The notes under the pieces: model-generated
Database searches by the model: none
Told to the model about the DNA's origin: nothing
What the model saw: only the letters and a program-made list of their open reading frames with translations
Origin: Punica granatum
Taxonomy: Eukaryota > Streptophyta > Magnoliopsida > Myrtales > Lythraceae
Reading direction: 5' to 3'
Length of the DNA stretch: 64,000 nucleotides
NCBI RefSeq assembly: GCF_007655135.1
Contig: NC_045130.1
Coordinates: forward strand, 10,788,001-10,852,000
Made by a program: the position numbers and the translations under genes
Part shown: one piece after another, positions 38,937 to 51,320 of the stretch
Numbering within the stretch: the first letter of the stretch is position 1
Layout of the letters: every line of letters begins with the position of its first letter

Positions 38937-39232
38937 AATAAAGAAGTAATCATTTAATTGGAGAAACCTAATTTGGATCCTTCATAGGCCCCTCTGTTGT
39001 TGGGGCCAATCGTGGAATATCCAGTCTCGCGATCCTATTGCAGTTTTATAGACATACAATATACGTCGGATTATTCCATCTGGTTATTCTCCGACAACTG
39101 CTGAACAAGAACAACAAATTTTCAAGGAAATAATGGGAATTTGGAAGAAATCAAATCAGACATTTTTCAGAATAGATCAGTCCGTAGACTCTGGCTTATC
39201 AATTATAGGAGTATGTTTCATGTTTTCTTTTA

Positions 39233-39630
39233 ATGTTAATCATCTATAAAAACAAGACCTCTGTACCTTTTCTTAAATATAATACAATCTTTAGAAAAAG
39301 CACAAAAAGACACAACTGTTGCATTTTATCCTAAATACAGCACAACCTTTGAAGAGTAGTACAGAAAATCACGATATTTGTACTTTTTCCTAAATATAGC
39401 ACGACCTTTAAAAGTTAGCACGAAAATGCACGACTTTCAAGTTTAGCTGCCATTCTAGCACATTAGAAAAGAAGATTGTGCCTGATAGTTGTGCTTTTCT
39501 GTGCTATTCTCCAAAAATCGTGCTATATTTAAGAAAAATGCAATGGTTATGCTTTTCTGTTCTATTTTCTATAGGTCGTGCTATATTTAAGAAAAAGTGC
39601 AAATGTCATGTTTTTCTAGATGATTAACCA
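39233..39630. mobile_element. MULE-type foldback MITE, copy 2
   Basis: A 398-bp relative of the element at 38531, only about 300 bp away, starting ATGTTAATCATCTATAAAAA and ending TTTTTCTAGATGATTAACCA. It has its own perfect 9-bp duplication TTTCTTTTA (39224-39232 and 39631-39639), so it is a separate insertion and not a tandem copy. It has the same internal unit structure, with arms paired around a centre near 39440. Confidence 0.9.
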
Positions 39631-39794
39631 TTTCTTTTATATATCTAAATAATTGAAAAGCATATTGCTAAAAAGATCGAGAATTTGGTTGTACTCTAGG
39701 CCACTTTCGAGGATATATGAGATGTGGAAGAACTTATCAGAATGCATATATTTGAATTCCTGCCGACTAACTTGTTTATATAACATCAACATTA

Positions 39795-39955
39795 TTAGTT
39801 CAGGTGGTTAAACACAGTGGTACCTCTTTCCGTTAAGTATACAGAGTCAGGTTTGAGTTTCTTGAATAGAAAAATTTCACAATGGAGAGAGCTTCACTCC
39901 TTAATAGGCGATTGACTCGAACCTGAATTAATCGGAAACCATTAAACTTTCATAT
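39795..39955 (+). mobile_element. SINE-like repeat
   Basis: A-box-like 'tcaggtggttaaaca' and B-box-like 'aggtttgagtttc' are followed by a body ending 'ttgactcgaacctgaattaa'. It is a third SINE type in the window. Confidence 0.5.
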
Positions 39956-39968
39956 ATCGGGTGGTGCA

Positions 39969-40082
39969 CATTGACCTTCAAGAAGAACTTTGATTGCTGA
40001 TTGCTCGTCCTAATAAAGCTCCTTTGATTTGCTTCCTTTTCTGCAGGCAATCCATTGACCTTCAAGAAGAACTTTGATTGCT
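39969..40082 (+). repeat. Exact 30-bp direct repeat, 84 bp apart
   Basis: 'cattgaccttcaagaagaac' plus ten further bases occurs identically at 39969-39998 and 40053-40082. It may mark a recent local duplication. Confidence 0.85.
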
Positions 40083-42239
40083 TTATTTTTCAAATATTTA
40101 TGGTCGGTAGTCAAGGGGACGGTCGAAGAATAAAGATCCATTTTCAACCATAAGATCAGATGATAATACATTATTAGGGCCCACTTGTATGGTGAACAAT
40201 ACCCTTGTTCCTCTTCTTATATTTATGTCTCATGGAGGAAAATATTAGTGCGTATTCCACTGTATATAAAATGTATTAGTGATAGTTTATTAGAATTATA
40301 GAATGAGCCCACCTAAAGGTCTTTTATTCCCACCTGAATTTATACATTATCCCCTGCAATCTATAAAATCAAATTTGCTAAAAATCTTAGCAAATATGTT
40401 AACTTTCCAGGATGCTCAAAGGTCACAACAGAGCATAAAATGTGTATTCCCCAAGCTAGATATAGTATACAAGTAGATATAATGTGTATACGCTTGGCAG
40501 TAGTCTGCGATGTCGTCATACATTTGAGGCTGCCATTGCACCCCGTAGTCATTGGTGAGGCAATTTATGAAGGTGAAAAGAAGAAAAAAAAAGAGAGCAA
40601 AAAGCTTAGTTTAACAATCCATAAGCATCCGTTATTGCATATACTTAGATGTGCATGTTCCTAAGAAATGATTTATGTAATATATATATATTTCAAAGAA
40701 ATGCGAGTATTCCACCTAAGGACCTACCTTTTTAACAATCCTAGTATTGTTTTCCCTCGTCCCTTCTAAAATGCATATCTAGAAAGAAAAAGAAAAGAAA
40801 AGAGCAGAAATTAATAGATTCAATCGGTTAAAATCTTGTAATTGGGTGTTTCATACTCTTTTATTTTCTTTTTGCTATTTTTTATTTGGCTGCTTACGTA
40901 ATAAAAAAAATGCCTTTTTCGGAAAGATTTTGAAGCTCTATAATGTTAGTGATGTTTCCAGCTTTAGCATATCTACAGAATAGTATATATGACGAATATT
41001 AGAAGATGCTCTAAAATATTTCAATTTCCAATCTTTAATTATCTGAATCACGCTAGGCGGGTTGGGAGCCATAAACAATTAAACTAGCATATCAGATATC
41101 TCCATCCACCAAAAATATAGATAATTATATATATATATATATCATCTCTCAATGACTTTTATAATGTGTCAAAATAACAAAAAATGTAAAATTTTAAGGG
41201 TAAGCTGGATATGTTGGGTTTTACAGTAAGCAGGTCTTCTGTACTCATTGAAATTTCGTAATCTCGGACCCCAACTTATGATTACCCTTTTTTTTTCTAA
41301 TATTTGGAATCGGAAAACCAACTTTATTAGGTACTAATAATCAACTTGCGACTACTTAACATTGCACTGGGTTACACGTACACCATTATCTATCTGTCGT
41401 AGGAACCTTTTCCAAATGCACAATGAAGATGGCGCCAAATAAATATGATGATCCTGATGTACATATTTTAATTTGTTCAGATGGAGGAACGAAAATACAG
41501 CACTTACTTACAAAAAAGGGAAAAAAAAAAAAGGAATAAAGCCAACACTCTTGCTCATGGTTTGAGTCAAGGCCTCCCCCGTTGCGCACCAGCTGCTCTG
41601 TGGGGGGTTTCCCCCAAGTTTTTTTTCTTCTTCTTCTAATTCTAATATAAAGTAATAAGAAGGAAAAAAAAAGATAGTGCAAAAAGGTTATAAGCCTCGA
41701 AGCACAAATAAAATAAAATAATAGAAATTTATCCATGCATAAGATGACCTAATCCGCTTAATTACCGCGCTCCAACTGTAATGACATTTTCCAATATGCA
41801 TGAATTGATTAATTTAGAAGAGGAACTAAAATTAAGATAAGAAGAATAAAAAGTAACGACTGGAGATGGAATTTGAAAAAGAAACAAAAATAATGTGAGA
41901 GAGCATTTTTTATAAGTTAACATGATAGAACATAAGATCATGAGGTTAGGAGGAGAGAATAAAATAAGAAAATGTTGACATGGAGGAAGAAAGAGAGCGG
42001 GGAGAGTAAACTAAGTGCACAATGTTGTCCTTTAATTTCTCTCTTTTATTATAAATTGTATCATTTTTAATATAAAGTATATTGTATTTAATTAAAAATA
42101 AGGATATTTTCGAGTACTCAACTAATAATGTGTTAGTTACAAAATTGAACTTTTGCTTAAATAATTCTATAAAATATAAAATAAGATGAACCTAAATATA
42201 TCTGATTATAATCTATATATAATATAATAAAGTGGAGCC

Positions 42240-42900
42240 ATGGTAGGCCTAGTCAAATGTAGGAATCGAGCGCCTAACGGAGCAACAATAGAAGCAACGA
42301 AAAGCAGAAAAAAATTTAAATTTTTTACGACGCGAAACCTAAGAACAAGATCATACTGAAAAAAAAGAGATAGAAAAGCGTACTTGGGCGCGATCTTATC
42401 GCGCAAAACCGATATCAGCTCGTCAAACCAAGCGCTCCACGCGTCACGCCTCTACCGGTATCGATGCCAACCTCATCGACGGAACTCCGGCCTTGGCGGT
42501 GCTAACGGCCTATACTTGAAGGAGGCGCTCGAACAAGATAAAATTATTAGACTAATGGACCCGAATAGGGCCCTTCAACAAGTTATAATCATATTACAAC
42601 TTGCCATGATCGAATCAGGTAATTTTTGAACCCGAACATCGATGCCCTTTACCAAGGCCCTTGACCCCCCATTTATAGGCTTAGGGGAGGACCCATGGAG
42701 GTTATGGAATCAATGTGGGGTAGATAAAATTGGTTATCCTCACGCCATGTGTCCGCCACATGTCAACTTCTTATTGGTCCACTTGTCATCATATGATTGG
42801 ACCAAGTGTTGTTGCCCGATTTGTCCAAGTGTTAACTTATGATTTGGCCACTTGTCAGTTGTATTATTGTCGTCCTAGTTAACGATAATACTTCGACTAG
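42240..42900. other. GC-richer patch, probable transposon remnant
   Basis: Composition shifts sharply from the AT-rich surroundings. Coding frames are short. The layout (cgc-rich segment, then 'atttataggcttaggggagg', then a run of cttgtcac/catgtgtccgcc motifs) recalls an LTR or solo LTR, but I found no paired end or target duplication. Confidence 0.3.
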
Positions 42901-45900
42901 GGACGTTTAGGACTAATATTAATCATTGATAGGATCTTACAATCAAGTCATACTTGATGCCTATCGAATCTACTATCCAAGGAAGTTATCATGTAAAACG
43001 AAAGTGCAACAACACGATAACAAAGATGCCTCATGATATATAAATGTCATAATACATAATTGATGACAGATTGCCTCTAGGGCACACATCAATCCCAACA
43101 TCAAATGCCTTAGAAAGCTTAGTTGTCGAATAAAATTTTCTCAGATTTTTTAGTTTCTTTTTAATTTTTACATTAATTTTTTAATGAAAAGCATTTTGTA
43201 CGAAGTTTCAAAAGTATTTTGGGATAAGATCCTATTTTCTTCGATTTTATTTTTTTTGAGTTTTTTAATAATTTTTTTATATAAACTATTTGTAAATTTT
43301 TATAAAGTATTTTGTTATGAGATTTGAATAAAACAGAGCATTTTTCTAATTTGATAAAATTTTATTGATTACATAATATTTAATCTAATAGATCACAATT
43401 TTTTTGAATTTTTTAAATAAAAATGAATATTTTTATAAGATATCAATATAACAGAATATTTTTGAAACTTTTTTAGATGATTTTATTATCTGTATAATAT
43501 TTGATAATCTTGAATATTTTAGGTTTAAAATAAAAATATAATAGCTAATCACATAAATATTACAGTATAATTAATATATATGACTGATGTTAAAAAACTA
43601 TCGATAAATAAGTAAAAATATATAATTATATCATATACGTATAAATATATATTATTTTTAATTTTATGTTAATATTGATATGTTAGTTATTAATTTTATG
43701 TTAAACAAAGAATTTAAGATTATCAAATATCATGTAAATGATGAAATCTTATAAATTTTTTTATAAAATATTCTATTATATAGATATCTAATAAAATAAT
43801 ATTAATTTAATTTTTAAAAAATTCAAACATTTGATGAAAGCCTATATTAAAGATTGTCATGTGACTATATAATACCAAAATAAATATATTAATATATTAA
43901 TATTATATAAATATATAGTAATTATAACTTATTTTAATACTATATTTATGTACTTTTATTTATTGAAAATTACTATCTATAATAATTATTATAAGGATAT
44001 GATATAAAATAAAATTGACAAAAAAATCACATTTTACGCCGTGTAATACATAGATTTTAGAACTAGTTATAATAAAAGTGGGAAAAAGAAATCTTTTAGA
44101 CCCAATGCTTTTGCAGACAAAGAAAAGCAGCCAAAATTTCACAAAAGAAAGGAGAAAAAAAGAAAAAGAAAAAGAAAAAGAAAAAGGAAGATAGAGAGCA
44201 GCCAAAAATCACATCAACCTTAAAGAAAAGAGACGGCCTTTGAATTTTAAGAAAGGACAGAGGAAGGACACGAAGGTCCATTGCGCAGATATATATGTGT
44301 TTTGGGAAATTCTAACGTTACATAGTATTAGGGTGACACCTAGGTACTTCCATTTTAATATTTACTACTTTTATTTTTTGTAATGAAATATAAAAAATAC
44401 TAAACATCTTAATTAAAAAATAAACACTTAAATTGAAAATACCAAATGTATCATCGTGATTCATTGTCATGTTAGACAGACTCATGTATTTTTAGATTTA
44501 AATAAAAGAACGGAATATTCAAACAAAAAAAATTATAGGAGTTCTCCCTTATTATAATTAAAATAATCAAAATTATTTTATTTCGATTCGAGTCACGCTT
44601 TACGGAATCTCTTTCTTGTACACTCATATATAGATTTTTTTTTTGTGAAAATACGGGGCCAAAGCCCTAATATATTAAAATAAATTCAGCTAATACAACG
44701 ACGAGGCGTTGTATATACATGTCTAATTCTTTTTGCAGATACATATAGATATAGATTCTAATACAATTACATTGGCATACATATATATATATATATATTG
44801 TACGGAAAGAAACATTTCTATATATATCGATCCCCAATTAATGGCTGTCAATGGTGCTATTCCTATTCCACTTTTGATGAGCGGAGCAGGGGAACCAAAA
44901 CCCAAGACCTAAATCCACAGGCTTCTTATTCTTAAAGTGGAACTTGCACAGATAAGTCATGAACCAAATATCATACAGAAGATGAGTTTGGCATGCATAC
45001 ATGCATAAAAGGAGTAAGACCATCTTAAAAACATGCAAGAGCCAATTAATGTTAACTCCCCCAAAGGGGAAATCAATAATTTTGAAAACGTGCAAGCCCC
45101 GCACATGCTTAGGAATTGGCATGAGTTCTATATGTTATTAGTGATTCTTAAAAAAAAAAAAACCGTACGTTAATTAAAACGTTTTCTTTTGCTGGGGGTG
45201 AATGGAAAAGAAACGTCTCTCTTTTATTTGTTAAACGTGGATTGTTTGCTCCAGCAAGTTTCGTGGACAAATAAGAGGGGAATCATTACTTTAACCTCCC
45301 AAATAGGCCATTATTTTGGCCCCTTTTTACCCTAATTTATATGTTAGCAGGGATTTTTTTCCCTTTAAACTAGTACAATGAAATAGAAATGTTAAATATC
45401 GAATAAAGTAACACGAGTAATTTTACCTGAGTATCGAACCTGAAATCTTTTGATTATCAGGCGATGACGTGCGTTACTACGCTACACTCTCTTTTTTACT
45501 ACTCTTAGCAGCTACTTTTTTATTACAATTATACTACGTCTGATGTGTATTGCCGCCTTATGTTGAATGACCCGTACGTGGGTTACATTCAACTATAAAC
45601 TACAACTCCTACATACGTGGAACTCATAGGTGTACGTACCTCTCTATTGATCACAATGGCGTTGATTACCATTTACGTGTGCATAAACAAGTTGTGATAG
45701 GGCACATCACGATTTGCTTGTGATAGGTATGTCTACAGTGAATGGATAAAGAGGATACTGGTGTAGTACATTGATACATATTATCGCCTAAAATCAAGAG
45801 GTTTCGACTTTCATTCTTGTCTATACATGAATGCTATCCGTCACGAGGTTAGCATCCCTTTTGTTAGTTGTCTATTTGCTGAGACAACACAAAGCTTTCC

Positions 45901-48900
45901 GAAACAGAGGAAGAATCTACAAACAGTAACCTGACATCTTTGCTACAAGATCGATATTTGAAGACGATTCATTGGCTTCGTGAACCATAAAAATATGCAT
46001 TATGAACATGGGAGAAATATGAGCAACAACAATACGTAGCATATAATCAAATAAGCGATTAAGGGAACTGTGAGGAAAGAGACTCATAACCCTAATGTTA
46101 CCGGAATGAAAATGACATGGATATTTCATCCTCTCTCACCATCTGCTTTTTATAATTAACGAGTTGAAAAGAGCATTCCGGTTTGATAATCTTTTTTCTT
46201 TAACTTGGTTGAATGACCGTTCCTTACAAAACTTTAGCAATACTCTTTTTCATCATTCCAACTATTTTTTTACATTCAACTATTTGCTTTCTGTGTACTA
46301 AACATTATCTCAGTACTATAAGATAGGAGAAAAAAAAAAGGAAAAAAGAGAGAGAAATAAAGGGTACCAAAGCTCCATCTTTAATATTGAATATTAGACC
46401 TCTTTTATAATTGAAAAAAAAAAGTTCAATCTTTAATAAGAATCGAAAGCTGGGACTTTTTGGGTCCATGTTGAGGCCGGTGAATACCTTACTTAATTAA
46501 TTAAGCCACTTAATTTCTGGAGTAGATATGATGTATTAGTTCGCACGTGTCGCCATAATTAGGGAGCGGTCGGAAAGCGGGGGTTGTCATCTTCCCCAGA
46601 TTGCGGCCGAGTCAGAAGTCCATAGCTTGATTGGAATTGGAGCATTGGGATTGTAATAATCGTAACATAATGAGTGAGATGTTTGACCCCACAGCACGAC
46701 TAAGCAATCTCTCCCTCTCTCTCTGTGTCTATTGTAATTGCACCCCCCTCGGAGCGGTTTTTTCCCGTTACGCATACTATGCTGTCCCCGTCAACCGTAT
46801 GTACCTTCCGTCCGGAAAGATATATAATGGAAAATTTTTCTTTTCCTCCGAAGATATGGAAAATGGAAACCTTTTTGAAACCCAGAGAGTTTGATTTATA
46901 ATTCATGAGACTAGTTGACAATGTATGATTAGATCGATCGTGCTCATATCCAAATTGGACTTAATAAGAACTAACTGTTATGTTATCCCGTGGGTCTCAT
47001 GTGTGTGAAAAGATTGAATGCATCATAATAATCGATTGACTAATTAAATGGAAGATAAATAAAGGCGGGTACAATACGTATGTTAGATCTTAAAAAACAC
47101 CAAGGGATATTAAACAATTTCTTTATTCGGATATAAGAGAGGTACATAGATCTAGTATAATGAAATAGCTAACTAGAAATTATAATATATACCTAAATAG
47201 GTACATATATCCTACTAAAAAAGGAGATATAAATAGTTCCACTAAGGGTAGTGAATCTGAAAGTTGGAATTTATTGGTTACCCGACGAGAGATGCGTTAC
47301 TACGCTCTATACCCTATTTTTAACCATTTTAGCTTAGGGAAAAAGACATTTTTAATCTTATAAATTTAGCCTTTGATCAATTTTGATCTCTAAGTTTTAA
47401 AAGTGTCGAATTAGTCATATATATTTGCTTCATAAGGCAATTTTGGTTTATTTCGTGACTTATAGGATCAAAGATGTCTTTCTTTTTTAAAACTTGTAGA
47501 ACAAAGTTTTAATTGAAAGTCAACTTATATGATCAAAAATATCTTTTTCAAAACTTATAGGATCGAAATTGTCTTACGGAGAAAATGTATAATATTGATT
47601 CAGTAATTTTAAATTTTATAAGATCAAAATTGATAGAATGCCAAATTTATAGGATCAAAAATATATTTTTCCTTTAAGCTTATTATATGAAAGCATTCAC
47701 GGTAATTATTTATTACTTGAAGCATTTTTCTTTCCTTGATGTTATCGGAATGGAAAGAGGGAGAGTTGTAAATATGCGATTCTTCTAGGTACTTGCCTTA
47801 TATGTCATTGTCGTGTATAAACACTCAGTTATATGCGACAAGATGCGTAAAGGGCCTTACTTGGTCGTAAAAACACGTACACGTGGCAGAATGCCTTGCA
47901 CGCATTTAAGTTTTCATCAGAGATAAAAATGAAACTATCATCGCCAAGCCATAGATTGTACTTTACTAACTGGAGACCCGTGCTTCTGGTTAAAAGGGCA
48001 AAAAAAAAAAAAACGCACGGTTAAAAACTAATTAAACTACGTGGGAAGTGGATCGCCGAAGAAAATTATGTAGGAAGTGATATCGTGTCAGGGACCAAGC
48101 TAACGGCTGAACGTGAAGTAACCATAATCTCACAAAAAAAAAACAAAAAAATATGTAATCAGTTGTTGTGCCAGGATAATATTTATTAAATTTATGAAAA
48201 ATATAGAAAAGATCCTCCACAAAATGAGAGATTATTTATATGAATTCAGTAGGCCACATTAATGGTGGACTGAGGCAATCGTGGTTGATACATACATAAA
48301 ATTGTTCCCATCGTTCTGATTTAGTTGGTGCCAATTCTAGGTTAGTCTCTTCCAATAAGGTACACTTGTTACAATCAATGATATGTCACTTTTATATGCA
48401 TGTACTAATTGTTTGCCCGTGCTATGCACGGATTTTTGACTAGAGTGGTTATTTTTAGGGAGTTTTTTAAAAATTTGACATCATAATTTTTTTTGGAGAA
48501 TTAACATCATCTGTTCTTACATTGAAACAAATCAAAAATTAGTGTTTACAATAACAAACTAAGTATAATTCAAAGTGAATTATAATACCAAATATGAAAG
48601 AAAAAAATGATATTACTTTGAAAACATATTACATTTTCGTGAATATCGAACTTGAAAAAATTATAGCAGGCAATTTTCATGTATTTTGCAACAAAAAATG
48701 CAAGTAATCCATTATCATAATTCTTTTTACAAATTCATATTTTAAAAAAAATTATAAATAGATTTATCTTTTACTATTTCAAAAGTAATTAACATTTGAG
48801 CATGCTTGTTTGCATATCGGTAGATTTCCTTTCAGTTACTATTTGCTTAAAAAAATTTCTATAGATATTTAACTTTTAGAAACTGAATTTTTTTAAACCA

Positions 48901-49000
48901 ACTCTGAGAAATTCTTTTTTTTTAAATCAAGCATGTGCTTGCATATTAAAATTATTAAGCATTTAATAATATATGACTAAGAATTTACTAGTTTATATGT

Positions 49001-49152
49001 ATTTACTAATTTAATCCTAATGGGTATACATTTACAATTGTGCTACTATTTATTATATTGTATTCAACTTTATCTCATTTACTAATTTAATTATAATGGG
49101 ATATACATTTATAATTGTGCCACTATTTATTATATTGTATTCAACTTTATAT
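49001..49152. repeat. Two-copy 76-bp tandem repeat
   Basis: Units 49001-49076 and 49077-49152 both run from 'atttactaatttaat' to 'attgtattcaactttat' with a handful of differences. Confidence 0.85.
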
Positions 49153-50005
49153 ATAGATAGATATGAGATCACCTTTCTATCCCTATGATATCATTACATT
49201 TACTTTTATGACCTTATATATTATCGGGTAGTCAAGTTTATATATATATATATATATATATCTGACAATGAATAGCTCAATCCATGACTAACACAGCGAA
49301 CTGGGTCTGTTTAATAATTTCTCACGAATATGGACAATAATAAGTATATATTTGGAATCTCCTTTAGTAATAATTGGATATATGTAGTGTTCTTACTTTA
49401 ATATTTCAATGCATAATTTAATTTTTGATGCATATAATTTTCAATTTTTCAATTAAATTTTCGATGGGGTCAATTCATTGTTGAAACGGACATAGTAAAC
49501 AATTTTTTTTTTCTCTCAATAAGTGATATTTTCTCGGTTAAGGAGGCCGAGATCCCTATAATATCACGGCTAATTGTTTTTCAGTTTCTAATTAGTTCGT
49601 TCATTATTTGCTGATCAGAAACAATCAATATGAAAATATAAAAATGAGAAAGTTACACAAGGTTGCCCAATATAAGTCAAATTATAGAATCCTTAACTTG
49701 ACGTTGAATTAGCCTCCCAATTCCAATTAAATCATTTTTTATTATATTTTGTTTGTATCATATTCGACTCATCTTTGTTAATTCTACATATTATTTTTAT
49801 CTAGTTATAAATAAAAAATTCTTAAAAAACAAAAAATTTCCTCAAAAATTGGAAAAAGATTTCTCCAAATATGAGATTTTTTTTTTCAAATTCAGTGTAC
49901 TAGATATCTTATAAATAAAATAAAAAATTCATTTTATGAACATCTTTCTACTTATAGTAGTTTTTTGGGTAAATTTACGGTAGTTTTTTTTTCAGCGTAA
50001 ATCAT

Positions 50006-50168
50006 GGTATATGGAAGTCCAATTAGACTCGACTAATCCAGTCGAGTTGGGTCAGCCCACTAAGGGGTAAATATCTCCCATCGTGGATTTTATGCATTCA
50101 TAAGAATTCGAACCCGAGATATTATTTAAGCGGAACAATAACCGAACAACTTAAATTAACCCACGTTG
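50006..50168 (-). mobile_element. SINE-like repeat, copy B
   Basis: Minus-strand tRNA-like head with B-box 'cgggttcgaattc', then 'ggattagtcgagtc' and 'aattggacttcca'. It aligns along its whole length with 6691-6853, and the tRNA-like part is better preserved here. Confidence 0.65.
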
Positions 50169-50977
50169 CTTACAATAGTTTTTCCTTTAGCCTAATCCTA
50201 TACGATATCTCCTACCGTTCCTATACCTTTATTCATATTTCCGGATGATCGCCTCTCTACACCTAAGTTATTTCCATTTTCATAAGATAAAGAGTAAGTA
50301 TATATTTGTTGTCATGATTCACCTCTCTGATCCCTTACTCAATATTTTTTGTTACGTTTATTCTCGGCAGTATAAATAATTTACTTGTCCCAGAAAAAAA
50401 AGGATATTCTTAATTTGATCATAATGAATGGGATTTCTTGTATTTTTTTAATTCCATTCTCTAATCCTTGACAGGTCTATAGACACCTCTATAAAAGAAA
50501 AAATATTTTAAAAAGAAAACAAATAAAGGGAGCATAGGATATTATGCACGCATTAATGAAGTAATGAACTACAAAAAGGTCCAGCCTTTTCGTATAGAAA
50601 GCTTAGCTATTGGTTCATATCTTGGTAAAATATCAATGGCCAAAAGGTACTTTTCCCACTTAATTATCAGGCTTTTAACCTTCTGAACCAATCATGGATG
50701 ATTGAGAATAAATCATAACCTCTCTCTCTCTCCCCCTCCCCTCTGTCTCTTAAAAAAAGAAGAAGTTATCAGGTGATAATATCATAAGTCAATATAATTT
50801 TTTTAGTTTTTCTTATTTTTATTAGTATCACAAAATAATTATTATTGATAAAAATAATTTTTTTTACGTGTTTGATAATACAGTACCACGTAATATACTC
50901 ATTCTCATGTGTCTCACGGAAAAGAAATCAAAGAAATCACTCACTCCACCAAACACCAGATCGATATCTCCACTAAC

Positions 50978-50986
50978 TATAAAAAG
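50978..50986 (+). promoter_or_regulatory. TATA box of the PLA1 gene
   Basis: TATAAAAAG lies about 210 bp before the start codon. A transcription start near 51010 would give a leader of roughly 180 nt. This position is inferred only from the motif. Confidence 0.55.
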
Positions 50987-51014
50987 GGGTATCCTCCATG
51001 ACCTACCACTCGCA

Positions 51015-51320
51015 ATGGCCATTGCCACTAAATATTCTTCTCCTCCATCTCCTCTGTCTCCTCTCTCTGCCCTGCTCTTTTCACTTGGCCTGGGAAACCC
51101 CGCAGACACATTAATTAAGTTGGTACACTCCATCTCTTGGCTGATATACATCACTTATATATATATATATATATATATATATCCCGTCGACAATGAGGCT
51201 CTCCTTGCGACCGGTTCACCCGTGCAAGTTCACTCTCTCGGAGAGCCCGGCCGTGCGCTCTTGCACAACCACAGTCCAGTCCGCGAGGTTGAAAAAGACC
51301 TCACCGGACATCCACACTAA
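51015..51320 (+). promoter_or_regulatory. Overlapping upstream ORF of the PLA1 gene
   Basis: If transcription begins near 51010, the first ATG met is at 51015 in strong context (caATGGcc), not the main start at 51193. Its 101-codon frame starts MAIATKYSSPPSPLSPLSAL, passes through the TA tract and overlaps the first 128 nt of the lipase frame in another frame. It may repress translation, or the true mRNA start may lie further downstream. It has no known domain. Confidence 0.4.
51156..51182. repeat. (TA)n microsatellite at the PLA1 start
   Basis: 27 nt of uninterrupted TA, ending 10 nt before the start codon at 51193. Confidence 0.95.

Larger units (their letters stand above)
39640..50005. 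other. Intergenic, no gene seen; scattered repeats
   Basis: Very AT-rich, especially 43150-44050. Contains a SINE-like repeat at about 39795-39955, two exact 30-bp direct repeats at 39969 and 40053, a GC-richer patch at about 42240-42900 that resembles decayed transposon sequence, TA tracts near 41129-41144, 44780-44800 and 49238-49262, and a 76-bp tandem duplication at 49001-49152. Polypurine runs at 41511-41540 and 44150-44190 explain several long low-complexity frames. None is supported as a gene. Confidence 0.5.

Noticed and set aside
48412..48435. cccgtgctatgcacgg hairpin resembling a Helitron 3' terminus
   Set aside because: A suggestive hairpin, but without a matching CTRR end at the right distance or a partner 5' TC end, it cannot be called.
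50864..51154. 96-codon minus-strand frame upstream of the lipase gene
   Set aside because: Antisense of the promoter and leader; no domain and no independent promoter seen.
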